From: an uncultured Verrucomicrobiales bacterium
Lineage (GTDB): Bacteria > Verrucomicrobiota > Verrucomicrobiae > Limisphaerales > CANJSG01
Direction: 5' to 3'
Length of the DNA: 21,032 bases
NCBI GenBank assembly: GCA_946480965.1
Contig: CAMLMI010000036.1
Coordinates: 1-21,032, forward strand
The translations under genes and the position numbers were made by a program. The notes beneath the pieces were generated by a model. That model worked only from the letters and a program-made list of their open reading frames with translations. It was not told the DNA's origin and did not search any database. Of the stretch, positions 9,331 through 17,206 are shown one piece after another. The first letter of the stretch is position 1. Each line of letters starts with the position of its first letter.

Positions 9331-10098
9331 TCAACCCCGGGACACTGCGTCCATCGGGACTGTAAGTATCTCGGGCTCGCCATCGGTGACGAGGACCGTA
9401 TGTTCAAAATGGGCGGAGAGTGAACCATCGCGCGTCACCACTGTCCAGCCATCTTTCAAAATTCGCACCGCAGCACCGCCTGCGTTCACCATCGGCTCGA
9501 TCGCCAAGGTCATTCCAGGCTTCAGCTTTTCTGACCGGCCGCCTTCGACGAAGTTCGGAACCTGCGGATCTTCATGCACCGAGCGGCCCACACCGTGACC
9601 GACAAACTCGCGAACAACCGAGAATCCATTGGATTCCACACACCGCTGGATCGCGCGCGAAATATCAACCACACGGTTTCCAGCTCTGGCTGCTTGGACC
9701 CCCAAACCAAGGGCCTGCTCCGTCACATCAAGCAACCGCTGAGTGGCGGCGTCACATCCACCCACCGAATAAGTCCGTGCTGTATCTCCAACAAAGCCGT
9801 TCAGATACACGCCGCAATCCACACTGATGATCTCGCCAAACAAAAGAACACGATCCCCGCCTATGCCGTGAACCACTTCGTTGTTCACCGATACGCAGAC
9901 GTTGCCAGGATATTTTCGGTATCCCAAAAAAGCGCTCTTTGCGCCGTAGGCGGCAATTCGAGACGCCGCGAATTCGTCCACCATCCGGGTGGTAATCCCG
10001 GGCTTCAAAAACTTGCCGACATCGTCCAACACGGAGGCCGCCACCCGACATGCGGGACGCATCGCGGCAAGGTCTTTCTCCGTCTTGAGCAGAATCAT
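9331..10098 (-). CDS. map: Type I methionine aminopeptidase
   Basis: Removes the initiator methionine from nascent proteins at the ribosome. The five metal ligands of the pita-bread fold are all visible: Asp94 (SVDCGV), Asp105 (GDTART), His168 (VGHGVG), Glu201 (AIEPM) and Glu232 (HFEHT). The substrate-contacting His77 lies in NNEVVHGIG. At 255 residues it is the short bacterial form, without an N-terminal zinc-finger or SH3-binding extension. It follows secY by 16 bases. The adk gene, often placed between secY and map, is missing. GGAAG lies about 11 bases before the ATG. Confidence 0.97.
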   Translation of the reverse strand: MILLKTEKDLAAMRPACRVAASVLDDVGKFLKPGITTRMVDEFAASRIAAYGAKSAFLGYRKYPGNVCVSVNNEVVHGIGGDRVLLFGEIISVDCGVYLNGFVGDTARTYSVGGCDAATQRLLDVTEQALGLGVQAARAGNRVVDISRAIQRCVESNGFSVVREFVGHGVGRSVHEDPQVPNFVEGGRSEKLKPGMTLAIEPMVNAGGAAVRILKDGWTVVTRDGSLSAHFEHTVLVTDGEPEILTVPMDAVSRG

Positions 10099-10114
10099 CC
10101 GAAGGCACTTCCGA

Positions 10115-11521
10115 TCAGAACCGGCCTTTGAGACGGCCCTTCTTCAGGAATCCATCGTAATGGCGCATCAAGAGATAGCTCTCCATCTGGCGCATCGTGT
10201 CCAAGATCACGCCAACCGTGATCAGCATGCTGGTGCCGCCGAAAAATTGACCAACCAAAGGATCGATGTTGAAAGCCGCCTGAAGAATAATGGGGATGAC
10301 AGCGATGACCGTCAGGAAAACCGCTCCGGCCAAAGTGATTCGCGACATAGTTCCGTGCAGGAACTCGCTGGTGGCAGCTCCCGGACGGATGCCAGGGATA
10401 TATCCACCGGACTTTTTCATGTCATCCGCGATCTGAAGCTCGTTGAACTGGGTCGCCACCCAAAAGTAGGAAAAGAACAGAATCATGAGCCCAAGCAGAA
10501 CCACGTAGCCCGGGCTGCCAAATTGGATGGAGTTGGCTATGACAGTCAGCCACTCATGCAGAGCAGGACTCTTTTCCGCAGCCTTGGCGGCCAATCCACG
10601 CAAGATGGTCTCAGGAAACATCAAGATGGCGTTTGCAAAGATCACCGGCATGACACCGGCGTAGTTCACCCTCAGCGGCATGAACGAGCTGCCTCCAGAG
10701 ATGATCTTCCGGCCAACCGCACGTTGAGCGTATTGCACGGGAATCTTGCGCTGCCCTTGGGTCACGGCGACCACACCGGCAACAACGGCGATCAAGAGAA
10801 GAATCAGTGCGAGCGGGATAAACGGATTGAACGAAGCATCCGAACCGGCCGCCGGAAACATGATGCGGATCATGCCGAGCAGAGCCTTGGGCATCTCGGA
10901 AAGAATGCTGATGGTAATGATGAGCGAAACGCCGTTGCCGATGCCCCGGTCAGTGATCTGCTCTCCCAACCACATCAACAACACGGTCCCTCCAGCCAGC
11001 ACCAACATGGTTTGGAACCGATACCACCAGATATGGGCTTTCATGGTGCCCACCAGCAGATCACCGCTGAAGTTGGCGAATCCCGGAAGGCTGCCCGGAT
11101 TTTCCCAGCTCAAAGCCATGAAAAACCCTTGGCCGAGGGCCAAAAGCACAGCGAGGTAGCGGCCGTATTGGATGAATTTCGTGCGCCCGCCTTCTTCACG
11201 AACCATTTTGCTCAATTGTGGCACTACCGCGCTCAACAACTGCAGCACGATGGTCGCGCTGATATAGGGCATGATACCGAGCGCACCAATGGCGCAACGT
11301 CCAAATCCGCCACCCGTGAATAGACTATAGAGGCCAACCAAGCCGCCCTGCCCCTGCGTCTCTTGCATGAACTTCTGCAGCGCACTGCTGTCGAGCCCGG
11401 GGACAGGCGCGAGCGAGGCCAATCGGGCAATCCCAAGAACCACCAGCGTAAAGATGATCCGGCTCTTCAGCTCGGGGATCTTGAAGCAGTTGGCAAAGGT
11501 GTTGGCAATGGCGGCAAACAT
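10115..11521 (-). CDS. secY: Preprotein translocase subunit SecY
   Basis: The channel of the Sec translocon in the inner membrane, working with SecE, SecG and SecA. The family start 'IPELKSRIIFTLVVLGIARL', the plug-region helices, 'GIMPYISATIVLQLL' and the C-terminal 'MRHYDGFLKKGRLKGRF' are all present, with about ten membrane segments. It has 468 residues against 443 in E. coli; the difference is in loops. It sits after rplO (24-base gap) as in the spc operon. No ribosome-binding site is evident before the ATG. Confidence 0.98.
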   Translation of the reverse strand: MFAAIANTFANCFKIPELKSRIIFTLVVLGIARLASLAPVPGLDSSALQKFMQETQGQGGLVGLYSLFTGGGFGRCAIGALGIMPYISATIVLQLLSAVVPQLSKMVREEGGRTKFIQYGRYLAVLLALGQGFFMALSWENPGSLPGFANFSGDLLVGTMKAHIWWYRFQTMLVLAGGTVLLMWLGEQITDRGIGNGVSLIITISILSEMPKALLGMIRIMFPAAGSDASFNPFIPLALILLLIAVVAGVVAVTQGQRKIPVQYAQRAVGRKIISGGSSFMPLRVNYAGVMPVIFANAILMFPETILRGLAAKAAEKSPALHEWLTVIANSIQFGSPGYVVLLGLMILFFSYFWVATQFNELQIADDMKKSGGYIPGIRPGAATSEFLHGTMSRITLAGAVFLTVIAVIPIILQAAFNIDPLVGQFFGGTSMLITVGVILDTMRQMESYLLMRHYDGFLKKGRLKGRF

Positions 11522-11545
11522 GCGGGAAGGCGAAGGATCGAGCGG

Positions 11546-12019
11546 TTACTTGCTCTCCGGTTGAGCCGCCGGAGGCACGATCAATGTGCAGGTTCCACCC
11601 GCCTTTTCGATCTTGGCCTTGGCTTCGGCGCTGAATGCATGGGCGGAGACCTTCAGAGCTTTGGAGAGCTCTCCGTCGCCCAAAATCTTCACCTTCTTGA
11701 CAGGACCTTTGACCAAGCCGACCGAACGAAGAATTTCGACGTCAACCACGGCACCGGCATCGAAGATCTCAAGAGATTCGATGTTGACGGGGCTGTAGCG
11801 GACCGTGTGGCGAGCATTGCTGAATCCGCGCTTGGGGAGACGGCGAATCAGAGGCATCTGGCCGCCTTCAAAACCGATACGCCTAGAGCCACCAGAGCGT
11901 GCGCTCTGGCCCTTGCCACCACGACCGGAAGTTTTGCCGTGACCGCTGGACTCACCCGATCCCAGCCGCTTGCGGCGATGTTTGGCACCCGGACGGGGCT
12001 TCAAATCATGTAAACGCAT
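11546..12019 (-). CDS. rplO: 50S ribosomal protein L15
   Basis: Late-assembly large-subunit protein. The N-terminal Gly- and Lys/Arg-rich part 'KRLGSGESSGHGKTSGRGGKGQ' region (about 17-40), which threads into 23S rRNA, and 'GFEGGQMPLIRRLPKRGF' region identify it. Its 157 residues are slightly more than in E. coli (144). It follows rpsE by only five bases, with no room for rpmD, which normally lies between them. Close spacing suggests translational coupling to rpsE. Confidence 0.97.
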   Translation of the reverse strand: MRLHDLKPRPGAKHRRKRLGSGESSGHGKTSGRGGKGQSARSGGSRRIGFEGGQMPLIRRLPKRGFSNARHTVRYSPVNIESLEIFDAGAVVDVEILRSVGLVKGPVKKVKILGDGELSKALKVSAHAFSAEAKAKIEKAGGTCTLIVPPAAQPESK

Positions 12020-12024
12020 ATGAC

Positions 12025-12657
12025 TCAGTTGCTAGAGGCTGGAGCTGGGGACAATTCGATACCGCGACTGCGGAAGATCTCTTCGCGCAGACGCAACTGG
12101 CGCAATGCAGCCAAGGTTGCCTTGACCACATTGGCGGGATTGCTCGACCCGAGGGACTTGCTGAGGATGTCTTTGACGCCTGCGGATTCGAGAACCGCAC
12201 GGACCGTTTTGCCGGCAATGATGCCCGTTCCGGGAGACGCCGGACGAAGAAGCACCTTGGCTCCGCCGAACGAGGAAAAGACCTCGTGGGGAATAGTGCC
12301 TTCCGTCAACGAAACCGGCAACAGCTTCGACTTGGCGACTTCGCCGCCCTTGCGGATGGCTTCGGAAACTTCCTTGCCTTTGCCGAGACCGATGCCGACG
12401 TTGCCCTTGCGGTCACCGGCAACCACCAAAGCGGAAAAGCTGAAGCGACGTCCACCTTTCACGACCTTGGCGGACCGGTTGATGAAGACCACCTTTTCGC
12501 TCAGATCCTTGCCTTCACCGTCGCCGCCTTCTGCAGCACGGGGGGAACGGTTCCGGCGAGGTCCACGGTTTCCTTGCCCCCCGCGGCCGCCACCATTGAA
12601 AGCCCCTTGACCTTGGGACTGGTTCGAACCGGAATCGGATTTCGTTTGTTCTGACAC
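12025..12657 (-). CDS. rpsE: 30S ribosomal protein S5 with Gly/Arg-rich N-terminus
   Basis: S5 helps decoding fidelity and mRNA unwinding at the entry pore. The double-stranded-RNA-binding-like domain starts at about residue 42 ('[20 protein letters not shown]'). The second domain contains '[29 protein letters not shown]' region. The first 40 residues are an extension rich in Gly, Asn, Gln and Arg ([19 protein letters not shown]). I start at the GTG at 12657 because GGAGAAA lies six bases before it. The TTG at 12672 would overlap this site and lacks one of its own. The protein has 210 residues against 167 in E. coli. Confidence 0.95.
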   Translation of the reverse strand: MSEQTKSDSGSNQSQGQGAFNGGGRGGQGNRGPRRNRSPRAAEGGDGEGKDLSEKVVFINRSAKVVKGGRRFSFSALVVAGDRKGNVGIGLGKGKEVSEAIRKGGEVAKSKLLPVSLTEGTIPHEVFSSFGGAKVLLRPASPGTGIIAGKTVRAVLESAGVKDILSKSLGSSNPANVVKATLAALRQLRLREEIFRSRGIELSPAPASSN

Positions 12658-12677
12658 AGTGCTTTTCTCCAAATGGG

Positions 12678-13043
12678 TTAGAATTCGAGTCCGGCCTCGC
12701 GCGCGGCATCCGCCAGCGCCTTGACCTTGCCCATGTAGCGGGCACCGCCACGATCAAAGACAACGGCCTTGATGCCCTTGTCCTGGGCCGCCTTGGCGGC
12801 GATTTCTCCGACGAGCTTCGCCGTGGCTACATTGGCCCCGACCTTTTGTCCGGCAGGTAAAATGTCCGCAGTCGTGCAGGCGGACGCCAAGGTCACACCC
12901 TTGAGGTCGTCGATGAACTGAACATGGATGTTCTTGTTCGAGAAGCACACGCTCATCCGGGGTCTTTGAGCTGTTCCGGAGATTTTGGAACGAACCCGGA
13001 AATGACGCCGGGTCGCGAGTTCCTGCTTTTTCTGAATTCTCAT
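12678..13043 (-). CDS. rplR: 50S ribosomal protein L18
   Basis: Binds 5S rRNA together with L5 and anchors it in the central protuberance. '[23 protein letters not shown]' region and the end '[26 protein letters not shown]' region are typical. From the ATG at 13043 (MRIQKKQ) the length is 121 residues, normal for the family. An in-frame ATG at 13076 would add 11 residues that do not look like L18 and run through a hairpin. I treat it as upstream of the real start. No Shine-Dalgarno sequence precedes the chosen ATG; an 8-bp hairpin ends nine bases before it. Confidence 0.94.
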   Translation of the reverse strand: MRIQKKQELATRRHFRVRSKISGTAQRPRMSVCFSNKNIHVQFIDDLKGVTLASACTTADILPAGQKVGANVATAKLVGEIAAKAAQDKGIKAVVFDRGGARYMGKVKALADAAREAGLEF

Positions 13044-13052
13044 GGGGATAAA

Positions 13053-13074
13053 GGCCACGGAATTTGCCGTGGCC
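13053..13074 (-). promoter_or_regulatory. Hairpin upstream of rplR, paired with a similar one upstream of rplE
   Basis: On the minus strand an 8-bp perfect stem (GGCCACGG and CCGTGGCC) closes the 6-base loop CAAATT. It ends nine bases before the rplR ATG, in a place with no ribosome-binding site. The core CGGCAAATTCCG is almost the same as the core of the hairpin at 14857-14874. It is followed only by TTTAT, so it is not a convincing terminator. A translational control element for rplR is more likely. Confidence 0.5.
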
Positions 13075-13081
13075 ATTGGGA

Positions 13082-13618
13082 TTATTGAACGGTTTTGCCT
13101 TCCTTGCGCACGATCCGCTCGTCGTCATACTTGACGCCTTTGCCCTTGTAAGGTTCGGGCGGATAATAGCTGCGGATCTCGGAAGCAACCAAACCAACCA
13201 CTTGGCGGTCAGGGCCCTCGATCAAGAGTTTGGTGCCCTCTTCGACGGTCACCTTGATCTGATCGGGAATGGAGTAATTGATGGGGTGGGAAAAGCCGAG
13301 GCTCAGGTTCACCACCTTGCCGACAACGGCTGCCTTGAAACCGACGCCGTTGATCTCAAGACGCTTGGAGAAGCCTTCGCTGACTCCCTTGACCATGTTG
13401 TTGATCAGGGCGCGACCGAGACCATGCATCGCCTTGGCATCGGCGTCGTCGCCATCGCGGGACACAACGACGTTGCCGTTTTCGACTTTGGCGGAAATCC
13501 GCTTGGGCAACTGCATGTTCAGCTTTCCCTTGGGACCTTCGACGGAGACGGAACGGCCTTTGAGTTCGACCTTCACCTTGGCCGGAATGGTTACCGGCTG
13601 TTTGCCAATACGGGACAT
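13082..13618 (-). CDS. rplF: 50S ribosomal protein L6
   Basis: Two-domain large-subunit protein near the GTPase centre. '[21 protein letters not shown]' region starts it and '[32 protein letters not shown]' region (about 133-164) is the family signature. The length is 178 residues, as in E. coli (177). AGGAGAA precedes the ATG, one of the best ribosome-binding sites of the cluster. It is 15 bases after rpsH. The 38-base gap to rplR holds a conserved-looking hairpin. Confidence 0.97.
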   Translation of the reverse strand: MSRIGKQPVTIPAKVKVELKGRSVSVEGPKGKLNMQLPKRISAKVENGNVVVSRDGDDADAKAMHGLGRALINNMVKGVSEGFSKRLEINGVGFKAAVVGKVVNLSLGFSHPINYSIPDQIKVTVEEGTKLLIEGPDRQVVGLVASEIRSYYPPEPYKGKGVKYDDERIVRKEGKTVQ

Positions 13619-13633
13619 AGTTCTTCTCCTGTC

Positions 13634-14023
13634 TTACCAGACGTAGCAAAGGACCTCTCCGCCGATCTTGGCGCTGCGGGCCTGACGACCCGACATGATC
13701 CCTTGCGATGTTGAAACGATGGCGACCCCCAAGCCTCCGCGAACCCGAGGAATCTCGGTGGAGCCGGCGTAGCGGCGAAGGCCAGGCGTGCTGATGCGGC
13801 GAATGCCTTCAATCACATGACGCCGTCCCTCATACTTGAGGCGGACGTTGAGCGTGCGGATCTTGTCGCCTTCAACGGAAAACTCGGAAACGAAACCTTC
13901 CTTCTTCAGGATGGTAGCGATGCCTTCTTTGATCTTCGAGTGGGGAATGGCCACCGTGGGAAGATTGGCGCGTCCAGCGTTGCGGATGCGCGTGAGCATG
14001 TCGGAAATCGGGTCGCTGTTCAT
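13634..14023 (-). CDS. rpsH: 30S ribosomal protein S8
   Basis: Binds helix 21 of 16S rRNA in the central domain; in E. coli it also represses the spc operon by binding mRNA at the rplE start. 'DPISDMLTRIRNA' at the N-terminus and 'RVRGGLGVAIVSTSQGIMSGRQAR' region near the C-terminus identify it. The length is 129 residues, normal. Only three bases separate it from rpsN, implying coupled translation. Confidence 0.97.
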   Translation of the reverse strand: MNSDPISDMLTRIRNAGRANLPTVAIPHSKIKEGIATILKKEGFVSEFSVEGDKIRTLNVRLKYEGRRHVIEGIRRISTPGLRRYAGSTEIPRVRGGLGVAIVSTSQGIMSGRQARSAKIGGEVLCYVW

Positions 14024-14026
14024 ATC

Positions 14027-14296
14027 TTACCAGCTTGCTTTGGTGACACCGGGGATCAATCCGGCCAAGGCCAGTTCACGGAAAGTCAAACGCGATGCCT
14101 TGAACTTTCTCATGTAGGCATGGCGGCGTCCGGACATCTCGCACCGGTTGACCAACCGACAGGGGCTGGCGTTCCGGGGGAGTTTGGACAACGCGGCATA
14201 GTCGCCCTTCGCCTTCAGTTCGGCGCGAATCGCGGCGTATTTCTTGACGGTCGCCGCTTTCTTTTTGTTCCGCTCAATCCAGGCTTTCTTGGCCAT
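14027..14296 (-). CDS. rpsN: 30S ribosomal protein S14, zinc-free form
   Basis: Head protein of the small subunit. '[13 protein letters not shown]', '[19 protein letters not shown]' and the end '[18 protein letters not shown]' fit the longer form of S14 (89 residues, as in E. coli). Only two cysteines remain in the middle, without the CxxC pairs, so zinc is probably not bound. AAGGAT precedes the ATG. It sits between rplE and rpsH in the standard spc order. Confidence 0.97.
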   Translation of the reverse strand: MAKKAWIERNKKKAATVKKYAAIRAELKAKGDYAALSKLPRNASPCRLVNRCEMSGRRHAYMRKFKASRLTFRELALAGLIPGVTKASW

Positions 14297-14304
14297 ATAA
14301 ATCC

Positions 14305-14847
14305 TTATCGTTCAGCGAAGGGCATTCCGAGAAGCTTAAGCAGATCCAAAGCTTCCTGGTTGTTCGGAGCAGAGGTCACGATGGTGATGTCCATGCCCTG
14401 GTTACGCTTGATCTTATCCAGTTCGATCTCGGGGAAAATGCTCTGATCGGGAAGGCCGATCGAGTAGTTGCCGCGTCCGTCGAACTTCTTAGGAGAAATC
14501 CCCCGGAAATCGCGGATGCGGGGAAGGGTCACCGCTACCAACCGGTCGAAGAACTCATACATCGTCTCGCGGCGAAGGGTGACACGGCAACCAATGGCTT
14601 GGCCTTCGCGAAGCTTGAAGTTTGCGACGCTCTTGCGGGCGCGGCTGATGACCGGCTTACGGCCGGTGATCATCGTGAGATCCTTCACGGCCTCGTCCAT
14701 GGCGCTCTTTTCGTTCGAGGCACTGATGCCCATGTTCACCACGATCTTCTCGATCCTGGGAACCTGATGGACATTCTTGTAGCCGTGCTTCTCCTTCAAG
14801 GCGGGCACAACTTCATCGACGTATTTTTTGTAGATTCGCGAATTCAT
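14305..14847 (-). CDS. rplE: 50S ribosomal protein L5
   Basis: Binds 5S rRNA and contacts the P-site tRNA and S13. '[16 protein letters not shown]', '[20 protein letters not shown]', '[20 protein letters not shown]' and '[21 protein letters not shown]' region are all conserved family blocks. The length is 180 residues, as in E. coli (179). The ATG at 14847 has no Shine-Dalgarno sequence. It overlaps the stop of a ten-codon upstream frame (ATGA) and follows a hairpin by nine bases, so initiation is probably by coupling or under structural control. Confidence 0.97.
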   Translation of the reverse strand: MNSRIYKKYVDEVVPALKEKHGYKNVHQVPRIEKIVVNMGISASNEKSAMDEAVKDLTMITGRKPVISRARKSVANFKLREGQAIGCRVTLRRETMYEFFDRLVAVTLPRIRDFRGISPKKFDGRGNYSIGLPDQSIFPEIELDKIKRNQGMDITIVTSAPNNQEALDLLKLLGMPFAER

Positions 14848-14856
14848 CGGATAGGC

Positions 14857-14874
14857 GTCCGGATTTTGCCGGAC
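14857..14874 (-). promoter_or_regulatory. Hairpin upstream of rplE, paired with a similar one upstream of rplR
   Basis: On the minus strand a 6-bp perfect stem (GTCCGG and CCGGAC) closes the loop CAAAAT and ends nine bases before the rplE ATG. Its core CGGCAAAATCCG differs by one base from the core of the hairpin at 13053-13074, while the outer stem pairs differ and still match. In E. coli the S8 repressor site lies at this rplX-rplE junction, so a ribosomal-protein control site is plausible. Confidence 0.5.
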
Positions 14875-14895
14875 ATAGGGGACGTCTCGTCGGAC

Positions 14896-15153
14896 TTAGG
14901 CGTTCTTGGCACGTTTGCCATCGTATTTGGCCGCCAGCATCAGGTTGGACACGTGGATCGTGCCTTCACGCTCGACAATCGCGCCTTGGGGCTTCTCTTG
15001 GCTGCGCTTGACGTGCTTCTTGATGAGCTTCAGCCCTTCAACCGTGGCGCGTTCCGCCTTGGTGTGCATCTCGAGGATCTTGCCGCGCTTGCCCTTTTCG
15101 GAACCGGCAATGACGACGACCTCATCGCCGCGTTTGACGTGAAAGTTTGCCAT
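14896..15153 (-). CDS. rplX: 50S ribosomal protein L24
   Basis: Assembly-initiating protein near the exit tunnel with an N-terminal KOW motif ('HVKRGDEVVVIAGSEKGKRGKI', about 5-26). The length is 85 residues, slightly shorter than in E. coli (104). GGAGGT lies nine bases before the ATG at 15153, which decides this start over the TTG two codons upstream. The ATG follows the rplN stop by two bases, implying coupling. Confidence 0.96.
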   Translation of the reverse strand: MANFHVKRGDEVVVIAGSEKGKRGKILEMHTKAERATVEGLKLIKKHVKRSQEKPQGAIVEREGTIHVSNLMLAAKYDGKRAKNA

Positions 15154-15155
15154 AC

Positions 15156-15521
15156 TCAAATGACCTCCGGTGCGAGAGAAATGATCTTCATGAACTTCTT
15201 TTCGCGAAGCTCACGGGCCACGGGGCCGAAGATGCGGGTTCCGCGCGGATTATTTTCCTTGTCGATGATCACAATCGCGTTGCGGTCGAAGCGGACATAG
15301 GAGCCGTCGCTGCGGCGGATCGCCTGCTTGGTGCGGACGATGACGGCGTTAACGACCTCACCCTTTTTGACGGTGCCGTCCGGAGCCGCCTCTTTGATGT
15401 GGGCCTTGATGACATCGCCGATGCCCGCATACATCTGGTTGCGCCCGAGGACGCCAATGGCAGCCGCGCGCTTGGCACCGGTATTGTCCGCGACATCGAG
15501 AATTGATCGAACTTGCAACAT
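15156..15521 (-). CDS. rplN: 50S ribosomal protein L14
   Basis: Five-stranded beta-barrel protein at the subunit interface, forming a bridge to 16S rRNA. '[19 protein letters not shown]' at the start and '[31 protein letters not shown]' region (about 77-107) are conserved throughout bacteria. The length is 121 residues, close to the usual 122-123. AAGGGA stands about six bases before the ATG. It is the first gene of the E. coli spc operon, but here it follows rpsQ by only 18 bases with no terminator, so the two operons are probably joined. Confidence 0.97.
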   Translation of the reverse strand: MLQVRSILDVADNTGAKRAAAIGVLGRNQMYAGIGDVIKAHIKEAAPDGTVKKGEVVNAVIVRTKQAIRRSDGSYVRFDRNAIVIIDKENNPRGTRIFGPVARELREKKFMKIISLAPEVI

Positions 15522-15539
15522 AAGGATTCCCTTCGGCTA

Positions 15540-15830
15540 TCAGGCAGCGACGTTGGCCGCTTCGGTATTCTTCTCGACCACTTCTACCAGCCGCCAGCGC
15601 TTCAGGCGCGACAGAGGACGCGTTTCCTGGATGCGGACCACATCGCCCATCTTCGCCTCGCCCTTTTCATCGTGGGCGTGGAACTTCGTGAAGGAGGTCA
15701 CGACTTTGTGGAACTGGGGGTGCGGAAAACGCCTCTCGACGCGCACCACGATGGTTTTGGCCATCTTGTTGGAGACGACCTTGCCGATTCGCTCCTTGCG
15801 GTTGCCCCGCTCTGCATTGGTCTCGGACAT
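15540..15830 (-). CDS. rpsQ: 30S ribosomal protein S17
   Basis: OB-fold protein binding 16S helix 11 and helix 21 regions. '[29 protein letters not shown]' region (about 14-42) and '[25 protein letters not shown]' region are typical. The start at 15830 (MSETNAERG) gives 96 residues, near the E. coli length of 84. An upstream in-frame start at 15884 would overlap rpmC and add an Arg/Ser-rich tail that does not fit the family. It begins seven bases after the rpmC stop. Confidence 0.96.
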   Translation of the reverse strand: MSETNAERGNRKERIGKVVSNKMAKTIVVRVERRFPHPQFHKVVTSFTKFHAHDEKGEAKMGDVVRIQETRPLSRLKRWRLVEVVEKNTEAANVAA

Positions 15831-15837
15831 AATCACT

Positions 15838-16038
15838 TTACTTGGAACCCTGCTGCTGGATCTGGCTGAGACGCGTCTCGACACGGGCGATGTCCTTGCG
15901 GAGGAAGCGCAGCTTGGCCGGCTTTTCGAGCTGGCTGCTGGCCTGTTGCAGACGAAGGCTGAAAAGCTCCTGGCGCAATTCGTTGCCCTTCACCGCCAAC
16001 TCGGCAGCGGTCAAATCCTTCAACTCGGAAAATTTCAT
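15838..16038 (-). CDS. rpmC: 50S ribosomal protein L29
   Basis: Small helical-hairpin protein at the tunnel exit, close to where SRP and trigger factor dock. '[14 protein letters not shown]' and '[31 protein letters not shown]' region identify it; it has 66 residues (63 in E. coli). AGGAAA lies six bases before the ATG at 16038, which rules out longer in-frame starts inside rplP. Confidence 0.96.
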   Translation of the reverse strand: MKFSELKDLTAAELAVKGNELRQELFSLRLQQASSQLEKPAKLRFLRKDIARVETRLSQIQQQGSK

Positions 16039-16060
16039 ATCGTTTCCTGAACTAAATCGA

Positions 16061-16480
16061 TTACCCGACCTTGTGGCGGGAGATGAACTTGGTCGAGATC
16101 GGCAGTTTGGTCGCCGCCAAACGCATGGACTCGCGGGCGATCGCCTCGGGAACACCATCGACCTCAAGCAGAACTTGGGCAGGTCGAATGACCGCCACCC
16201 ACGACTCGACTCCGCCCTTGCCTGTTCCCATTCGGGTTTCAAGCGGCTTCTTGGTGAAGGATTTGTCCGGAAATATCCGAATCCAAACCTTGCCGCGACG
16301 CTTCATGTAGCGGGTAACGGCCACACGGGCGGCTTCGATCTGCTTGGTATCGAGCCAGCACCGCTCCAAGGCCTGCAATCCATACTCGCCGAACGCGACG
16401 CTGTTGCCACGACTGGCAAGGCCAGTGCGGCTTCCGCGCTGCATTTTGCGATACTTCACTCTGGCGGGCATCATTGCCAT
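16061..16480 (-). CDS. rplP: 50S ribosomal protein L16
   Basis: Large-subunit protein that organises the A-site side of the peptidyl transferase region and helps tRNA accommodation. '[17 protein letters not shown]' at the start, '[27 protein letters not shown]' (about 47-73) and '[18 protein letters not shown]' are family blocks. The length is 139 residues, as expected (136 in E. coli). AGGAAGAG stands just before the ATG at 16480. Three in-frame ATGs lie within the first four codons. Confidence 0.97.
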   Translation of the reverse strand: MAMMPARVKYRKMQRGSRTGLASRGNSVAFGEYGLQALERCWLDTKQIEAARVAVTRYMKRRGKVWIRIFPDKSFTKKPLETRMGTGKGGVESWVAVIRPAQVLLEVDGVPEAIARESMRLAATKLPISTKFISRHKVG

Positions 16481-16506
16481 ATGCTCTTCCTGCTAAAAAA
16501 TTGCGT

Positions 16507-17202
16507 TTAGTTGGCCGGAACGGGAACAGCACTGGTTCGATCGATCTTCTCGACCTTGACCTGCTTCATTTCCGTTTTCTTGGTCTCTCCACGGCAGATC
16601 CAGCACTTGATTCCAAGCTTGCCATAGACCGTGCTGGCTTCAGCGAACCCGTAGTCAATGTTGGCCCGCAAGGTGTGCAAAGGCACGCGCCCTTCACGAT
16701 ATTGTTCGACACGGCCAAGTTCGGCACCGCCCAAGCGACCGGCACAACGGATGCGAATGCCCTCAGCTCCGAAATCCATTGCGGTCTGGACCGCTTTTTT
16801 CATGGCGCGGCGGAATGAAACACGACGCTCCAATTGAACGGCGACATTTTCGGCGACGAGCTGGGCATCGATCTCCGGCTGCTTGATCTCTTGAATGTCC
16901 ACATAGACATCCTTGCCAGTCATCTTGCTGAGCTCTTCCTTGAGCTTGTCGATTTCGGAACCCTTGCGGCCAATCACCACTCCCGGACGGGCGGTGAAGA
17001 TCGTGACGCGGCAACGGCTAGTAGCGCGCTCGATATGGATCTTGGGCACAGCGGCCGATTCGAGCTTCTTCTTGAGAATCGCGCGGATTTTACGGTCCTC
17101 GTTCAGCAGATTGCCGAACTCCTTCTTGTCCGCAAACCACTTGGAGCGCCAGTCCTTGTTGACCGCGATGCGAAGTCCGATTGAATTGGTTTTTTGTCCC
17201 AT
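16507..17202 (-). CDS. rpsC: 30S ribosomal protein S3
   Basis: Forms part of the mRNA entry tunnel and helicase with S4 and S5. The start '[18 protein letters not shown]' is characteristic. The KH domain has its GXXG loop as GRKG in '[19 protein letters not shown]' (about 74-92). The C-terminal domain contains '[32 protein letters not shown]' region. The length of 231 residues is normal. GAGG lies about nine bases before the ATG, inside the last codons of rplV. Confidence 0.98.
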   Translation of the reverse strand: MGQKTNSIGLRIAVNKDWRSKWFADKKEFGNLLNEDRKIRAILKKKLESAAVPKIHIERATSRCRVTIFTARPGVVIGRKGSEIDKLKEELSKMTGKDVYVDIQEIKQPEIDAQLVAENVAVQLERRVSFRRAMKKAVQTAMDFGAEGIRIRCAGRLGGAELGRVEQYREGRVPLHTLRANIDYGFAEASTVYGKLGIKCWICRGETKKTEMKQVKVEKIDRTSAVPVPAN

Positions 17203-17206
17203 ACGA

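Noticed and set aside
13044..13076. Upstream ATG start adding 11 residues to L18
   Set aside because: The extra residues do not match L18 and run through the hairpin. MRIQKKQ at 13043 fits the family start. I cannot fully exclude use of the upstream ATG.
16039..16242. N-terminal extension of L29 inside rplP
   Set aside because: It would overlap rplP by about 180 bases, while the ATG at 16038 has a good ribosome-binding site and gives the usual L29 length.
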